DNA of 64,000 bases, taken from Haliea sp. (GTDB lineage Bacteria > Pseudomonadota > Gammaproteobacteria > Pseudomonadales > Halieaceae). Where the stretch lies: assembly GCA_016704305.1 (NCBI GenBank), contig JADJAL010000002.1, forward strand, positions 124,001 through 188,000, given 5' to 3'. The notes under the pieces were generated by a model that had not been told where the DNA came from, did not search any database, and saw only the letters and a program-made list of their open reading frames with translations. Below are positions 22,784-31,480 of this stretch, piece by piece (position 1 is the first letter of the stretch; every line of letters starts with the position of its first letter). The position numbers were made by a program, and so were the translations under genes.

Positions 22784-23529
22784 CAGTTATTCCCCGTGCC
22801 GGCGGCGAGCTTTTTCACCCATTGAGTGCGCGCCTCGCGCTGCAGCAGTTGTGTGCGCATGTTCAGCAACAGGCAGCAGGTGAACAGCGCGTAGAACGCC
22901 ACGATCATCCACAACAGCGGATACAACATACTGGCGTGTATCGTGGAATCTCCGGTGAATTTGATGGAAGCGGGCTGGTGCAGGCTGTACCACCAGTCCA
23001 CCGACTTATAGATGATGGGGATGTTCACCATGCCCACCAGGCTCAGCACCGCGCATGCCTTGCCCGCTGCTTCCTTGTTGTCATAGGCCTCGTACAGCGC
23101 AACCACGCCAAGGTAGAGGAACAGCAGGATCAGCATGGAGGTGATGCGCGCGTCCCACACCCACCAGGTGCCCCAGGTCGGCTTGCCCCAGACCGCGCCG
23201 GTAAACAGTGCGATAAACGTGAGCGCGGCACCCACGGGCGCGGCAGCCCTCATCGCCACATCGGCCATTTTCATGCGCCAGATCAGGCTGATCGCGCCCG
23301 CCAGCGCCATCACATAGTAGCCCGCCAGTGCCACCACGGCAGCGGGTACATGGATGTAGATGATGCGGTAACTGTTGCCCTGGCGGAAATCTGGCGCGGT
23401 AAACAACAGTCCCCACACCATGCCGATGCCCAGCGCGAGCAGCGTCAGCGGCAACAACCAGCGCAGAATAGAACCGGAGATCGCGTACAACCAGGGGGGA
23501 GAACCGAGTTTATGGAAGATGGGCCACAT
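22783..23529 (-). CDS. ccmC: CcmC, heme transfer protein to CcmE
   Basis: Six-helix membrane protein that binds heme and loads it onto CcmE. It has the WWD heme domain WGTWWVWDARITSMLILLFL and the flanking histidines in IIYIHVPAA and WWYSLHQPAS. The ATG at 23529 begins MWPIFHKLGSPPWLYAISGS, like other CcmC proteins; an alternative upstream start at 23607 would add 26 poorly conserved residues, so I prefer the shorter form of about 248 residues. Confidence 0.92.
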   Translation of the reverse strand: MWPIFHKLGSPPWLYAISGSILRWLLPLTLLALGIGMVWGLLFTAPDFRQGNSYRIIYIHVPAAVVALAGYYVMALAGAISLIWRMKMADVAMRAAAPVGAALTFIALFTGAVWGKPTWGTWWVWDARITSMLILLFLYLGVVALYEAYDNKEAAGKACAVLSLVGMVNIPIIYKSVDWWYSLHQPASIKFTGDSTIHASMLYPLLWMIVAFYALFTCCLLLNMRTQLLQREARTQWVKKLAAGTGNN

Positions 23530-23607
23530 AGCGTCGGCGATTATACAGCGCGCACGGAGGCGAACAACCCAAAGGGCGCCGCGCAGCGCGGTAAATCCAG
23601 ATTGCAA

Positions 23608-24294
23608 TCACGCATCAATACTTATCCTCAATCCTGCCGCCATCGCCAGCGGCGCCAGCGCAATGGCCAAACACAACAGCGCGCCCAGCAGCGCCAGGTA
23701 CGGTCCCGCGGGAACGCCACTGCTCGCAGCCTGCACAGCGGCGCTGCCGAATATCAGCACCGGTATATACAACGGCAATATCAGCAGTGAGATCAGCATG
23801 CCGCCCCGTTTAAGGCCCACCGTGAGCGCCGCGCCGATACCGCCGATCAGGCTGAGCACCGCCGTACCCAACAACAAGCTGACCACCAGCGTACCCAGAG
23901 CCGCGAGCGGCAGGTTCAGCATCAGGGCGAACACCGGGGATAACACGGCCAGTAACAGGCCAGTGGTCAACCAGTGGGCGCCGATGTACGCCAGCACCGA
24001 CAAAAACAGCGGCTGCGGCGCCAGCACCAGTTGCTCCAGGCTGCCGTCGTCAAAATCGCTGCGAAACACGCCGTCCGACGTCAGCAGATTGGACAGCAGC
24101 GCGGTAATCCACAACACGCCGGGCGCAAACTGCGCCAGTTTGTCCGGTGCGGGTCCCAGGCCCAATGGAAACAGGGCTACCACCATTGCAAAAAACAGCA
24201 GCGGATTGCCGATCTCTATCGGCCGACGCACCGCCAGCAGCACTTGGCGACGCAGCAGCATGCCGCAAAATTGCGCGGTGCCCGGCGCACTCAT
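23608..24294 (-). CDS. ccmB: CcmB, heme exporter permease
   Basis: Permease of the CcmAB ABC transporter that acts with CcmC-CcmD to release heme-loaded CcmE. 228 residues with about six helices (for example LLAVLSPVFALMLNLPLAAL and VSLLLGTAVLSLIGGIGAAL) and the conserved early segment RRPIEIGNPLLFFAMVVALF. The ATG overlaps the ccmA stop (ATGA). 78 non-coding bases follow before the preferred ccmC start. Confidence 0.92.
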   Translation of the reverse strand: MSAPGTAQFCGMLLRRQVLLAVRRPIEIGNPLLFFAMVVALFPLGLGPAPDKLAQFAPGVLWITALLSNLLTSDGVFRSDFDDGSLEQLVLAPQPLFLSVLAYIGAHWLTTGLLLAVLSPVFALMLNLPLAALGTLVVSLLLGTAVLSLIGGIGAALTVGLKRGGMLISLLILPLYIPVLIFGSAAVQAASSGVPAGPYLALLGALLCLAIALAPLAMAAGLRISIDA

Positions 24295-24944
24295 GCCAGC
24301 GCTCCCGCGTACGCTCCATCGCCCGGTCGATCGCCAGGCCCATCGCCCAAGTTCAGGAATAACACATCACAATTTACCTGCAGTGCCTGGTGCGAGGTCA
24401 TCACCACCGCCCCGCCCTTCCCCACATGCGTGGCCAACAGCGATTGCAACTCCGCCACGCCCGATTTGTCGATCGCCGTGAACGGCTCGTCCAACAACCA
24501 GACCGGCGAGTTGGACAACAGAAGCCGCGCTAAATTCACCCTGCGATGCTGGCCGGCAGACAGTGTATGGCTGGGAACGTCTTCATAACCGCAAAGCCCG
24601 ACGCCGGCCAGCGCCGTTTCTATCTGTGCATCGTCGTAGCGCCCTTCGCCGCTGACGTGCCAGGCGAGATTTTCCCTGGGTGTCAACAGCGCCTTGACCG
24701 CGCTCTGGTGCCCCAGATACAACAGCGGTGCATGGCGAAATACCTGTCCTTCAAAGCCGTACCGCGCCAACCCGGCAAGAATGCGCAGCAGACTCGTCTT
24801 GCCCGCGCCGTTGGCGCCCTCGACCTGCCACAGCTGCCCGGCTTGCAATTGCAGCGACAAATTGCGAAACAGCTCACGCCCGCCGCGCACCAGACACAGG
24901 GACTGGGCCACCAGCAAGGGTGCCCCGCTGGCTCTGCCTGGCAC
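24291..24944 (-). CDS. ccmA: CcmA, heme exporter ATPase
   Basis: ATPase of the CcmAB complex. Walker A GANGAGKTSLLRILAG, Q loop near LYLGHQSAVK, signature LSAGQHRRVNLARL, Walker B VWLLDEPFTAID and the H loop MTSHQ are all present. 217 residues. It starts with GTG at 24944, overlapping the ttcA stop codon by one base (TAGTG). First gene of the ccm operon, apparently read through from ttcA. Confidence 0.93.
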   Translation of the reverse strand: MPGRASGAPLLVAQSLCLVRGGRELFRNLSLQLQAGQLWQVEGANGAGKTSLLRILAGLARYGFEGQVFRHAPLLYLGHQSAVKALLTPRENLAWHVSGEGRYDDAQIETALAGVGLCGYEDVPSHTLSAGQHRRVNLARLLLSNSPVWLLDEPFTAIDKSGVAELQSLLATHVGKGGAVVMTSHQALQVNCDVLFLNLGDGPGDRPGDGAYAGALA

Positions 24945-25786
24945 TAGAGGTTAACCACCCGGATATTCGGCAGGTGCAGCCCGGTATCGCGCTCGATGCG
25001 CAGGTTGGTGAAGTCGTAGAGATTGCGGTCGCCCAGTTGCGAGGGTGATATGTGGCAGATACTGCGAAAGATCGATTCCGTGCGCCCCGGATACTCGCGC
25101 TCCCACTGCGCCAGCATCTCTTTGACCTGCACGCGCTGCAGATGCTCCTGTGAGCCGCACAGATTGCAGGGGATGATCGGAAACTCCTTATAGGCCGCAT
25201 AGCGCGCCAGATCCTTTTCCTTGCAGTACGCCAGCGGGCGTATCACGACGTTTTGCTTGTCGTCACTCAGGAGTTTCGGCGGCATGGCCTTGAGCTTGCC
25301 ATTGAAGAACATGTTCAGGAACAGGGTTTCGACAATGTCGTCGCGATGATGGCCCAGCGCGATCCGGGTTGCACCGATCTCCTGCGCAAAACCGTACAGG
25401 CTGCCGCGTCGCAGGCGTGAACACAAGCCGCAGGTGGTTTTTCCCTCCGGCACGACTTCCTTGACGATGCTGTAGGTGTCCTTCTCGAGGATGTAATACG
25501 GCACACCGACCTCAGCCAGATATGCCGGCAGTACGTCCTCAGGAAAGCCTGGCTGTTTCTGGTCCAGGTTCACCGCCACCAACTCAAAATCGATGGGCGC
25601 GTTCTGGCGCAGCCCGAGCAGCACGTCCAGCATGGCATAGGAATCCTTGCCGCCGGACACGCAGACCATCACCTTGTCGCCCTGCTCGATCATGTTGTAA
25701 TCGGCTATGGCGTTGCCGACATTGCGACGCAGGCGCTTTTGCAGTTTGTTGAACTCGAGTTTGTCCTTGCGGGATAGTTCGCGCAC
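24944..25786 (-). CDS. ttcA: TtcA, tRNA 2-thiocytidine synthetase
   Basis: Thiolates cytidine 32 of certain tRNAs, using ATP and an Fe-S cluster. PP-loop [16 protein letters not shown], cluster cysteines in [12 protein letters not shown], the [16 protein letters not shown] segment and a later IPCNLCGSQ. The opening [14 protein letters not shown] motif appears as [20 protein letters not shown]. The start used is GTG at 25786, giving 280 residues; it is preceded by about 120 bases without other genes. Confidence 0.94.
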   Translation of the reverse strand: MRELSRKDKLEFNKLQKRLRRNVGNAIADYNMIEQGDKVMVCVSGGKDSYAMLDVLLGLRQNAPIDFELVAVNLDQKQPGFPEDVLPAYLAEVGVPYYILEKDTYSIVKEVVPEGKTTCGLCSRLRRGSLYGFAQEIGATRIALGHHRDDIVETLFLNMFFNGKLKAMPPKLLSDDKQNVVIRPLAYCKEKDLARYAAYKEFPIIPCNLCGSQEHLQRVQVKEMLAQWEREYPGRTESIFRSICHISPSQLGDRNLYDFTNLRIERDTGLHLPNIRVVNL

Positions 25787-25904
25787 AGTGCTCGCCGGAA
25801 GTGCCAGAAGTGGCGCGCATTTTACTTGCTAGTGCTTACTCGCGTCCAGTTATCGGCACCGGAAGTCGCGTTATGGCAGCGCGCTTCTGCTGTGCACGAT
25901 ACCC

Positions 25905-25974
25905 GTTACTGACGGGCGCAGCCCTGTTCGCTCAAAAAGCTCATTCGCTCTGCACGGCTGCGCCCGTCAGGAAC
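25905..25974 (+). repeat. Conserved-loop inverted repeat, family A copy 1
   Basis: Arms 25905-25923 and 25956-25974 are complementary over 19 bases with one mismatch (inner arm GACGGGCGCAGCC / GGCTGCGCCCGTC). The 32-base loop contains GCTCAAAAAGCTCATTCG, the motif shared by the family. The stretch GCCCTGTTCGCTCAAAAAG is nearly identical to copy 6. In the ttcA-mdh gap. Confidence 0.85.
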
Positions 25975-26042
25975 TCCCCTGCACCGGCTCAGATACCGCT
26001 CTTCGATTCACATTGCCCTGCGCAGTGTTGAGATGCGAGGCG

Positions 26043-26112
26043 CGCAGCAGCGGGCATACCCCACAGCGAATAATCCCCATCTTTTGAGCAGTGGGGTATG
26101 CCCGCTGCTGCG
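26043..26112 (-). repeat. Conserved-loop inverted repeat, family A copy 2
   Basis: Perfect 22-base arms at 26043-26064 and 26091-26112 (inner part GGCATACCCCAC / GTGGGGTATGCC). The 26-base loop, read on the minus strand, has TGCTCAAAAG and ends ATTATTCGC. It faces copy 1. The inner stem closely resembles that of copy 3; the outer stem does not. Confidence 0.87.
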
Positions 26113-26263
26113 TGCCGAGATGGAGCGCCATTTCGCTTCGGCGTACCTCCTCTAACTACAACGCCGCGTTTCAACAGGAAACCGCCTTGTAATTCCGCCA
26201 ATTTGCCCCGACAATGACCGCCGCTTAAAACCGTCTCAATCCATGCATAAGGACCCGTTCCCC

Positions 26264-27246
26264 ATGAAACAACCTGTTCGTGTGACCGTTACCGGCGCCG
26301 CCGCGGCCAGATCGGCTACGCGCTTGTTTTCCGTATCGCTTCCGGCGCCATGCTCGGCGATGACCAACCGGTGATCCTGCAAATGCTGGATATCACACCG
26401 GCCATGGAAGCGCTGGACGGCGTGAAAATGGAACTGGAGGACTGCGCGTTCCCACTGTTGGCCGGCATCGTGTGCACCGACGATCCGAACGCCGCCTTCA
26501 AGAATGCCGACTACGCGCTGCTGGTAGGCGCTCGCCCGCGCGGCCCAGGCATGGAGCGCAAGGACCTGCTCGAAGCCAACGCCGCGATTTTCTCGGTACA
26601 GGGCAAGGCGATCAACGATCATGCCAGCCGTAACATAAAAGTGCTGGTGGTCGGCAACCCCGCCAACACCAACGCGTTGATCACCCAGCGCAACGCACCG
26701 GACATCGACCCCAACAATTTCACCGCGATGACGCGCCTGGACCACAATCGCGCGAAGACGCAGATCGCGCTGAAGACCGGCACAACCGTCAACGACGTCA
26801 CCCACATGACGATCTGGGGCAACCACTCGGCCACGCAGTATCCCGACCTGTTCAATGCCAAGGTCAATGGCAAAGCAGCCATCAGCCTCGTCGACCAGGC
26901 GTGGTATGAAAGCGAATTCATCCCCGTGGTGCAGCAGCGCGGCGCGGCGATCATCAAGGCGCGTGGCGCGTCCTCTGCGGCCTCGGCCGCGAACGCCGCC
27001 ATCGGGCACATGCGCTCCTGGGCGCTGGGCACAGACGGCGACGACTGGGTGTCGATGGGCGTCCTGTCCGACGGTTCCTACGGCATCCAGAAAGGGCTGA
27101 TCTACTCCTTCCCCTGTCGCTGCTGCAACGGCGAGTGGAGTATCGTTCAGGGCGCTGAAGTCGGCGAGTTCAGCCGCGCGAAGATGGCCGCCACCGAGCA
27201 GGAACTGGCGGAAGAGCGCGACGCGGTCAAGCATCTGCTGCCGTAG
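26264..27246 (+). CDS. mdh: Malate dehydrogenase (one frameshift near the N-terminus)
   Basis: NAD-dependent malate dehydrogenase of the tricarboxylic acid cycle, of the cytosolic-like bacterial class. The ATG at 26264 opens [14 protein letters not shown]; two extra bases in the GC-rich run at about 26296-26305 then shift the frame within the NAD-binding loop ([20 protein letters not shown] in corrected reading). The rest is intact: [15 protein letters not shown], the substrate segment NTNALI ... [13 protein letters not shown], and the catalytic histidine in [14 protein letters not shown]. Corrected length about 327 residues, as expected. The frameshift is probably a sequence error. Confidence 0.92.
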
Positions 27247-27277
27247 GGCACGCTGCGCGCTGCCGGGGAAACTTTCC

Positions 27278-27320
27278 TGGCAGCGTCAGATTGAGGGGAA
27301 TGGCAGCGTCAGGTATGGGG
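27278..27320 (+). repeat. Short direct repeat before hairpin copy 3
   Basis: TGGCAGCGTCAG followed by a G-rich tail occurs at 27278-27298 and again at 27301-27320 (period 23 bases). It lies between the mdh stop and the left arm of the third conserved-loop hairpin. Function unknown. Confidence 0.5.
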
Positions 27321-27330
27321 TTTTGCCGCC

Positions 27331-27408
27331 GGCGAGTGGCAACGGAAATACCCCACTTGCTCAACAGAAAGGGCCATTCGCCGTGGGGTATTCCCGCTGC
27401 CACTCGCC
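27331..27408 (+). repeat. Conserved-loop inverted repeat, family A copy 3
   Basis: 26-base arms 27331-27356 and 27383-27408 pair with two mismatches (outer GGCGAGTGGC / GCCACTCGCC, inner ATACCCCAC / GTGGGGTAT). The 26-base loop reads TTGCTCAACAG then GGGCCATTCGCC. It sits between mdh and tetR, oriented toward copy 4 on the far side of tetR. Confidence 0.85.
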
Positions 27409-27439
27409 TCGCATCACAGCACAGTCGCGTGTTGTCACT

Positions 27440-27455
27440 GACTAAATAGTTAGTC
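27440..27455. promoter_or_regulatory. Palindromic operator candidate upstream of tetR
   Basis: GACTAAATAGTTAGTC: 6-base arms GACTAA/TTAGTC around ATAG, 70 bases before the tetR ATG. Size and symmetry suit a TetR-family dimer site, suggesting autoregulation; this is inference from position only. Confidence 0.5.
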
Positions 27456-27524
27456 GCACACCACAACGTTCGATAGCGGCAGAGCCATTGCCAGTACCCA
27501 ACCATTTTAAGTTAAGCTTGCGCC

Positions 27525-28172
27525 ATGAACGACACCGCCACGACCAAAAGCTATCACCACGGCAACCTGCGCGCAGAACTGCTGTCAACTGCGATCGCGC
27601 AACTGCGGGAAACCGGCGTCGATGACCTGAGCCTGCGCGCGCTGGCCCGCGCCGTGGGCGTCTCACAAACCGCTCCCTATCGCCATTTCGCCGACAAGGG
27701 TGAATTGCTGGCCGCCATGGCCACGCAAGGCTACCGGGATCTCCTGCAGGACCTCAGCGATGCCGGGGCGACGGCCGACGACTGCCCACACGCGCAGTTG
27801 TTCGCATTCGCCCACGCTTATGTCGACTATGCAGCGCGCAATCCACAGTTGTTCAAGCTGATGTTTGGCCCGGCGGTGCAACCCACCGTCAAATACCCCG
27901 AGTTGCGCAAGGCCAGTCGCGACACGCTGCAACTGGTGCAGGACATATTGCAGCGCGGGGTGGACCGGGGCATCTTCCGGCATGTCGACGACATCACGTA
28001 TATGGCGAATGCGGCGTGGTCCAGTATTTATGGCCTCTCGACGCTGCTGGTGGACGCGCCGGAATTGTTCGAGCGCTACATCGACCTGCAGCGCCAGGTG
28101 GACCTGGGAGTGCAGATATTCCTCGATGGGCTCAGCTGTGCTGCCTCGGGGAAAAACGCCTCGATCGATTGA
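27525..28172 (+). CDS. TetR-family transcriptional regulator
   Basis: 215-residue repressor-type regulator. The N-terminal helix-turn-helix is clear ([59 protein letters not shown]). The C-terminal ligand/dimer domain ([20 protein letters not shown]) is of the TetR_C type often found with short regulators of membrane or fatty-acid genes. Ligand and targets cannot be inferred. A 16-base palindrome lies upstream, and the gene is bracketed by two opposed conserved-loop hairpins (copies 3 and 4). No obvious partner gene is adjacent on its strand. Confidence 0.85.
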   Translation: MNDTATTKSYHHGNLRAELLSTAIAQLRETGVDDLSLRALARAVGVSQTAPYRHFADKGELLAAMATQGYRDLLQDLSDAGATADDCPHAQLFAFAHAYVDYAARNPQLFKLMFGPAVQPTVKYPELRKASRDTLQLVQDILQRGVDRGIFRHVDDITYMANAAWSSIYGLSTLLVDAPELFERYIDLQRQVDLGVQIFLDGLSCAASGKNASID

Positions 28173-28234
28173 GGGGTTTTCTGTTCTCTGGTTCTCTTTC
28201 CAAACCTGGCCTGAGTCAACGTGTCGCGATGCGA

Positions 28235-28312
28235 GGCCCATGGCGGCCGGAACACCCTGTGTCGAATGACCCTTCCTTTTGAGCAAGCAGGGTGTTCTCG
28301 CCGCCATAGGCC
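28235..28312 (-). repeat. Conserved-loop inverted repeat, family A copy 4
   Basis: 25-base arms 28235-28259 and 28288-28312 pair with three mismatches. The minus-strand loop reads CTTGCTCAAAAG, then GGGTCATTCG. It lies in the convergent gap between tetR and the ABC permease, facing copy 3. Confidence 0.85.
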
Positions 28313-28338
28313 GATGTGCACAGTGAGGTATCCAGCAA

Positions 28339-30813
28339 CTACAACTCCCGCAACACCGCCACCGGCGGTGTAGACACCACCCGGCGGCAACTGAACACAC
28401 CCAGCGTACCAATCACCAGCGCGCCGCTGAAGATACCGACCGGCCACAGCCACGGCGTCGGCGTGTAACTCATCTCCATGACGAACGTTTGCAAAATGTA
28501 CACCGACAATTCCGCCGCGACGGTGGCGAGCAGGCCCGCAAACAACCCCAGGGTGGCAAACTCGATCAACAGCCCGCCCAGGATCAGGCGGCGCTGCGCC
28601 CCCAGCGCGCGCAGGATCGCGCTCTCGTGCACACGCGCGTCCACGCTGGCCTGCACGCCGGCGACCAGCACCAGTCCGCCGGCGGCGAGGATGACCACCA
28701 GCACCAGGTTGATCGCGGCGGAGACCTGGTTGATGATCGTGCGAATCTGCTCCACCACGATGTCCATCTCTATCACGGTGACGGTCGGAAAACGGCGGAT
28801 GAACTGGTTGAGGAACGCTTTGTCCGTGGCACCCAGGTGAAACGCGGTCATGAAGGTAGCGGGAAAAGCCGCCAGTGCGCGCGGCGGGAACACCAGGTAA
28901 AAATTGGGTCGCATCGATTGCCACTGCAGCGCTCGAATGCTGGCCACGCGGGCTTCCAGCGGCTGTGAGCCGATCAGGAAGCCGATGGTATCGCCCACCT
29001 CGAGATCCATGCGGTCGGCGAACTCTTCCTCCAGTGACACCAGCGGCTCCTCGGTGCCCGCGGGCCACCATTCCCCGGCTACCAGGCGATTGTCGGTGGG
29101 CAATGTGTCCGCCCAGGTGAAATTGGATTCGCGCTGGCGCCGGCCCTCTTCCATATCGTCGGTGCTCGGCAATTCCTCGCCGTCGATCGACATAATGCGC
29201 CCGCGGATCATCGGATAGAAAGGCTCGCTGCTGATGTTTTCTGCACGCAGCAACTGCTCTATCGCCTGCACATCCTCGGGGCCGATGTTGATCATGAAGT
29301 GGTTGGGCGCGTCGTCCGGCAATTGCGCCTGCCACTCATCGATCAGCGAGGTTCTCACGAGCAGCAGTATCAACAGCATCATGATGGCCATCGCAAATAT
29401 CACGACCTGCAGCGCATTCGCGCTGCCCCGCCGCTGCAGGCCAGCCAGTGCCAGGCGCCAGATGCTGCCGGCACTCATGCCCAGCAGGCGCCCGCCGCGC
29501 AGCAGCGTGAGCGCCAGGCAAAAGCCGAGGCCGACGGTGAGCGCGAGACCGGCCAGCACCGCCAGCGTCAACTGCCAATCCTCGCTGTACCACCACATGA
29601 GCAGTGTGACCGCCAGCAGCCCCAGCGCGTAATCGTTGATCGCCTGGCGATTCTCCAGCGGCAAATCGCGGCGCAGCACGCGCAGCGGGCTGGCCTGCCC
29701 GAGACGGCGCAGCGGTGGCCAGGCAAAACACAACAGGCAGGTCAGCGAAGTCACCGCGCCAATCGCATAGGGTTTCATGCCGCTGGGCCCGGGCTGCACC
29801 GGCAGTTGTTCCGCAAACAGGTAGAAAAACAGCGCCTGTATGCCCCAGCCCAGCAGGCAACCCAGCACGGTGGCGATGCCGCCAAGCAGCAGCAGACTGC
29901 TGCCGTACAGGCGATTCACCGTCCCCGACGTGGCGCCGAGACTCTTGATGATGGCCACGTAATCGTGGTGCCGCTCGCTGAACCGCCGCGCGGCAAGCGC
30001 AACCGCAACACCTGCCAGCACCACGGCGAGACTCCCGGCCAGCAGCAGGAAGCGCTCTGCGCGGTCCAGTGCATTGCCGATGCCGGGCTGCCCCTCCTCC
30101 ACGGTGACCGCACGCTGCCCCTCTTCCAACTGTGGTTTCAACCAGCGGTTAAACGCTGCGAGAGTCGCCGCTTCACCGGCATACAGCTGTCGGTATTCGG
30201 CGCGGCTGCCCGGCTGCACCACGCCCGTGGCGGGGATATCGCTGTAGTGCATCAGCACGCGTGGACCATAACCGTAAAAAGCCGACCCCTGGTCGGGTTC
30301 CGTGCGCGCGGCTGCGGCAACCACGAATTGTGCATCACCTACCGCAACCTGATCGCCGACGGCGACATCCAGCAGTGCGAACAGGCGCGAATCCAGCCAG
30401 ACCTCACCGGGGGCAGGGCCGGATTCAGCAGCCAATACAGGGCCAAAAGGCTCAGTGCTGAAAGTCATTTCTCCGCGCAGCGGATAGGTGTCGCTCACCG
30501 CCTTGATCGACGCCAGTGACATGGTGTCCTCGCCGGCATACACCATCGACGGAAATTGCAGCGTCAGCGCATGCTGCAGGCCTTTCCCCTGCGCCTCCTG
30601 CAACCAGGCGGATGGCAGTTCACGGCCACTGTTGACGACCAGGTCCGCCGCCAGGAAGCGGTGGCTCTCCTGCTCCAGCGCATTTTGCAGCCGCGTGGTA
30701 AACGCGCTGATACCGGAGACCACGCCCACCGCCAGCACCAGCGCCATCACCAGCACACCCAATTCACCGCCGCGCCAGTCGCGCGCCAGCATTTTTGTTG
30801 CGGTTATCGACAC
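28339..30813 (-). CDS. ABC transporter permease, YbbP/FtsX-type
   Basis: 824-residue permease with the layout of YbbP: an N-terminal helix (LGVLVMALVLAVGVVSGISAF), a large periplasmic MacB-like domain, a first FtsX block (ERFLLLAGSLAVVLAGVAVA), central helices, a second periplasmic domain and a C-terminal FtsX block (INLVLVVILAAGGLVLVAGV, VGIFSGALVIGTLGVFSCRR). Such proteins work with a LolD/MacB-type ATPase, here the adjacent upstream gene 4 bases away, and do not themselves transport through a channel. The E. coli ybbA-ybbP pair is likewise divergent from tesA, supporting the assignment. Substrate unknown. Confidence 0.85.
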   Translation of the reverse strand: MSITATKMLARDWRGGELGVLVMALVLAVGVVSGISAFTTRLQNALEQESHRFLAADLVVNSGRELPSAWLQEAQGKGLQHALTLQFPSMVYAGEDTMSLASIKAVSDTYPLRGEMTFSTEPFGPVLAAESGPAPGEVWLDSRLFALLDVAVGDQVAVGDAQFVVAAAARTEPDQGSAFYGYGPRVLMHYSDIPATGVVQPGSRAEYRQLYAGEAATLAAFNRWLKPQLEEGQRAVTVEEGQPGIGNALDRAERFLLLAGSLAVVLAGVAVALAARRFSERHHDYVAIIKSLGATSGTVNRLYGSSLLLLGGIATVLGCLLGWGIQALFFYLFAEQLPVQPGPSGMKPYAIGAVTSLTCLLCFAWPPLRRLGQASPLRVLRRDLPLENRQAINDYALGLLAVTLLMWWYSEDWQLTLAVLAGLALTVGLGFCLALTLLRGGRLLGMSAGSIWRLALAGLQRRGSANALQVVIFAMAIMMLLILLLVRTSLIDEWQAQLPDDAPNHFMINIGPEDVQAIEQLLRAENISSEPFYPMIRGRIMSIDGEELPSTDDMEEGRRQRESNFTWADTLPTDNRLVAGEWWPAGTEEPLVSLEEEFADRMDLEVGDTIGFLIGSQPLEARVASIRALQWQSMRPNFYLVFPPRALAAFPATFMTAFHLGATDKAFLNQFIRRFPTVTVIEMDIVVEQIRTIINQVSAAINLVLVVILAAGGLVLVAGVQASVDARVHESAILRALGAQRRLILGGLLIEFATLGLFAGLLATVAAELSVYILQTFVMEMSYTPTPWLWPVGIFSGALVIGTLGVFSCRRVVSTPPVAVLREL

Positions 30814-30817
30814 CCTT

Positions 30818-31480
30818 TTACTCCTGCATCAATTCGCCGCCATCCAGGCGCAGGCGCCGCTGGCAGCGCTCGGCCAGCGCGTTGTCGTGCGTGACGAGCA
30901 CCAGCGTTGTGCCCTCTTCCCGGTTGAGTTCGAACAGCAGATCGATAATGTGCTCACCGGTTTTTGTATCGAGGTTGCCAGTCGGTTCGTCAGCAAAAAG
31001 AATCGAGGGCCTGGACGCGAAAGCCCGCGCCAGTGCCACGCGCTGCTGCTCGCCGCCGGATAATTGCAGTGGGTAATGGTCCGTCCTGGCGCCCAGCCCG
31101 ACACGCTGCAGGTAATTCTGCGCCAGTTCAGCCACCTTGCTCTGGCCCTGCAGCTCCAGCGGCAACATCACATTCTCGAGTGCGGTGAGCGCGGGCAGCA
31201 ACTGGAAAGACTGGAACACAAAGCCGATGTGCTGGCCGCGAAAACGCGCGCGTCCGTCCTCATCCAGCGCGCCGAGTTCCGTACCGTTGATCGTCACGGT
31301 GCCTGCGGTGGCCTCGTCGAGACCGGCGAGCAGGCCCAGCAGTGTCGATTTGCCGGAGCCGGAGGCACCAATGATTGCGGCCGATTCGCCCGACTTGATT
31401 TCCAGCGTGATCCCTTTCAGTATCGCAAGCTCCGTGCCCGCCATCGGCACACGCTTCTGGAGATTGTCGCATTTGATCAT
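30818..31480 (-). CDS. ABC transporter ATPase, YbbA/LolD-type
   Basis: 220 residues with Walker A IGASGSGKSTLLGLLAGLD, signature LSGGEQQRVALARAF, Walker B ILFADEPTGNLD and H loop VLVTHD. The EPTGNLD sequence marks the LolD/MacB/YbbA group, which powers FtsX-type permeases rather than ordinary importers. It is followed after 4 bases by the YbbP-type permease. Its start codon overlaps the start region of the divergent tesA gene, so the two promoters must lie inside each other's genes. Confidence 0.9.
   Translation of the reverse strand: MIKCDNLQKRVPMAGTELAILKGITLEIKSGESAAIIGASGSGKSTLLGLLAGLDEATAGTVTINGTELGALDEDGRARFRGQHIGFVFQSFQLLPALTALENVMLPLELQGQSKVAELAQNYLQRVGLGARTDHYPLQLSGGEQQRVALARAFASRPSILFADEPTGNLDTKTGEHIIDLLFELNREEGTTLVLVTHDNALAERCQRRLRLDGGELMQE

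Larger units (their letters stand above)
25787..26263. other. Intergenic region between ttcA and mdh with two conserved-loop hairpins
   Basis: No gene is supported in these 477 bases. They must hold the divergent promoters of ttcA (minus) and mdh (plus). The middle is occupied by two long inverted repeats, 25905-25974 and 26043-26112, in opposite orientation and 68 bases apart, annotated separately. No T-tract follows either hairpin. Confidence 0.7.

Noticed and set aside
25905..28312. Insertion sequence with terminal inverted repeats around mdh or tetR
   Set aside because: No transposase, no target duplications at the hairpin edges, and each end is itself a complete hairpin, not one arm of an element-wide repeat.
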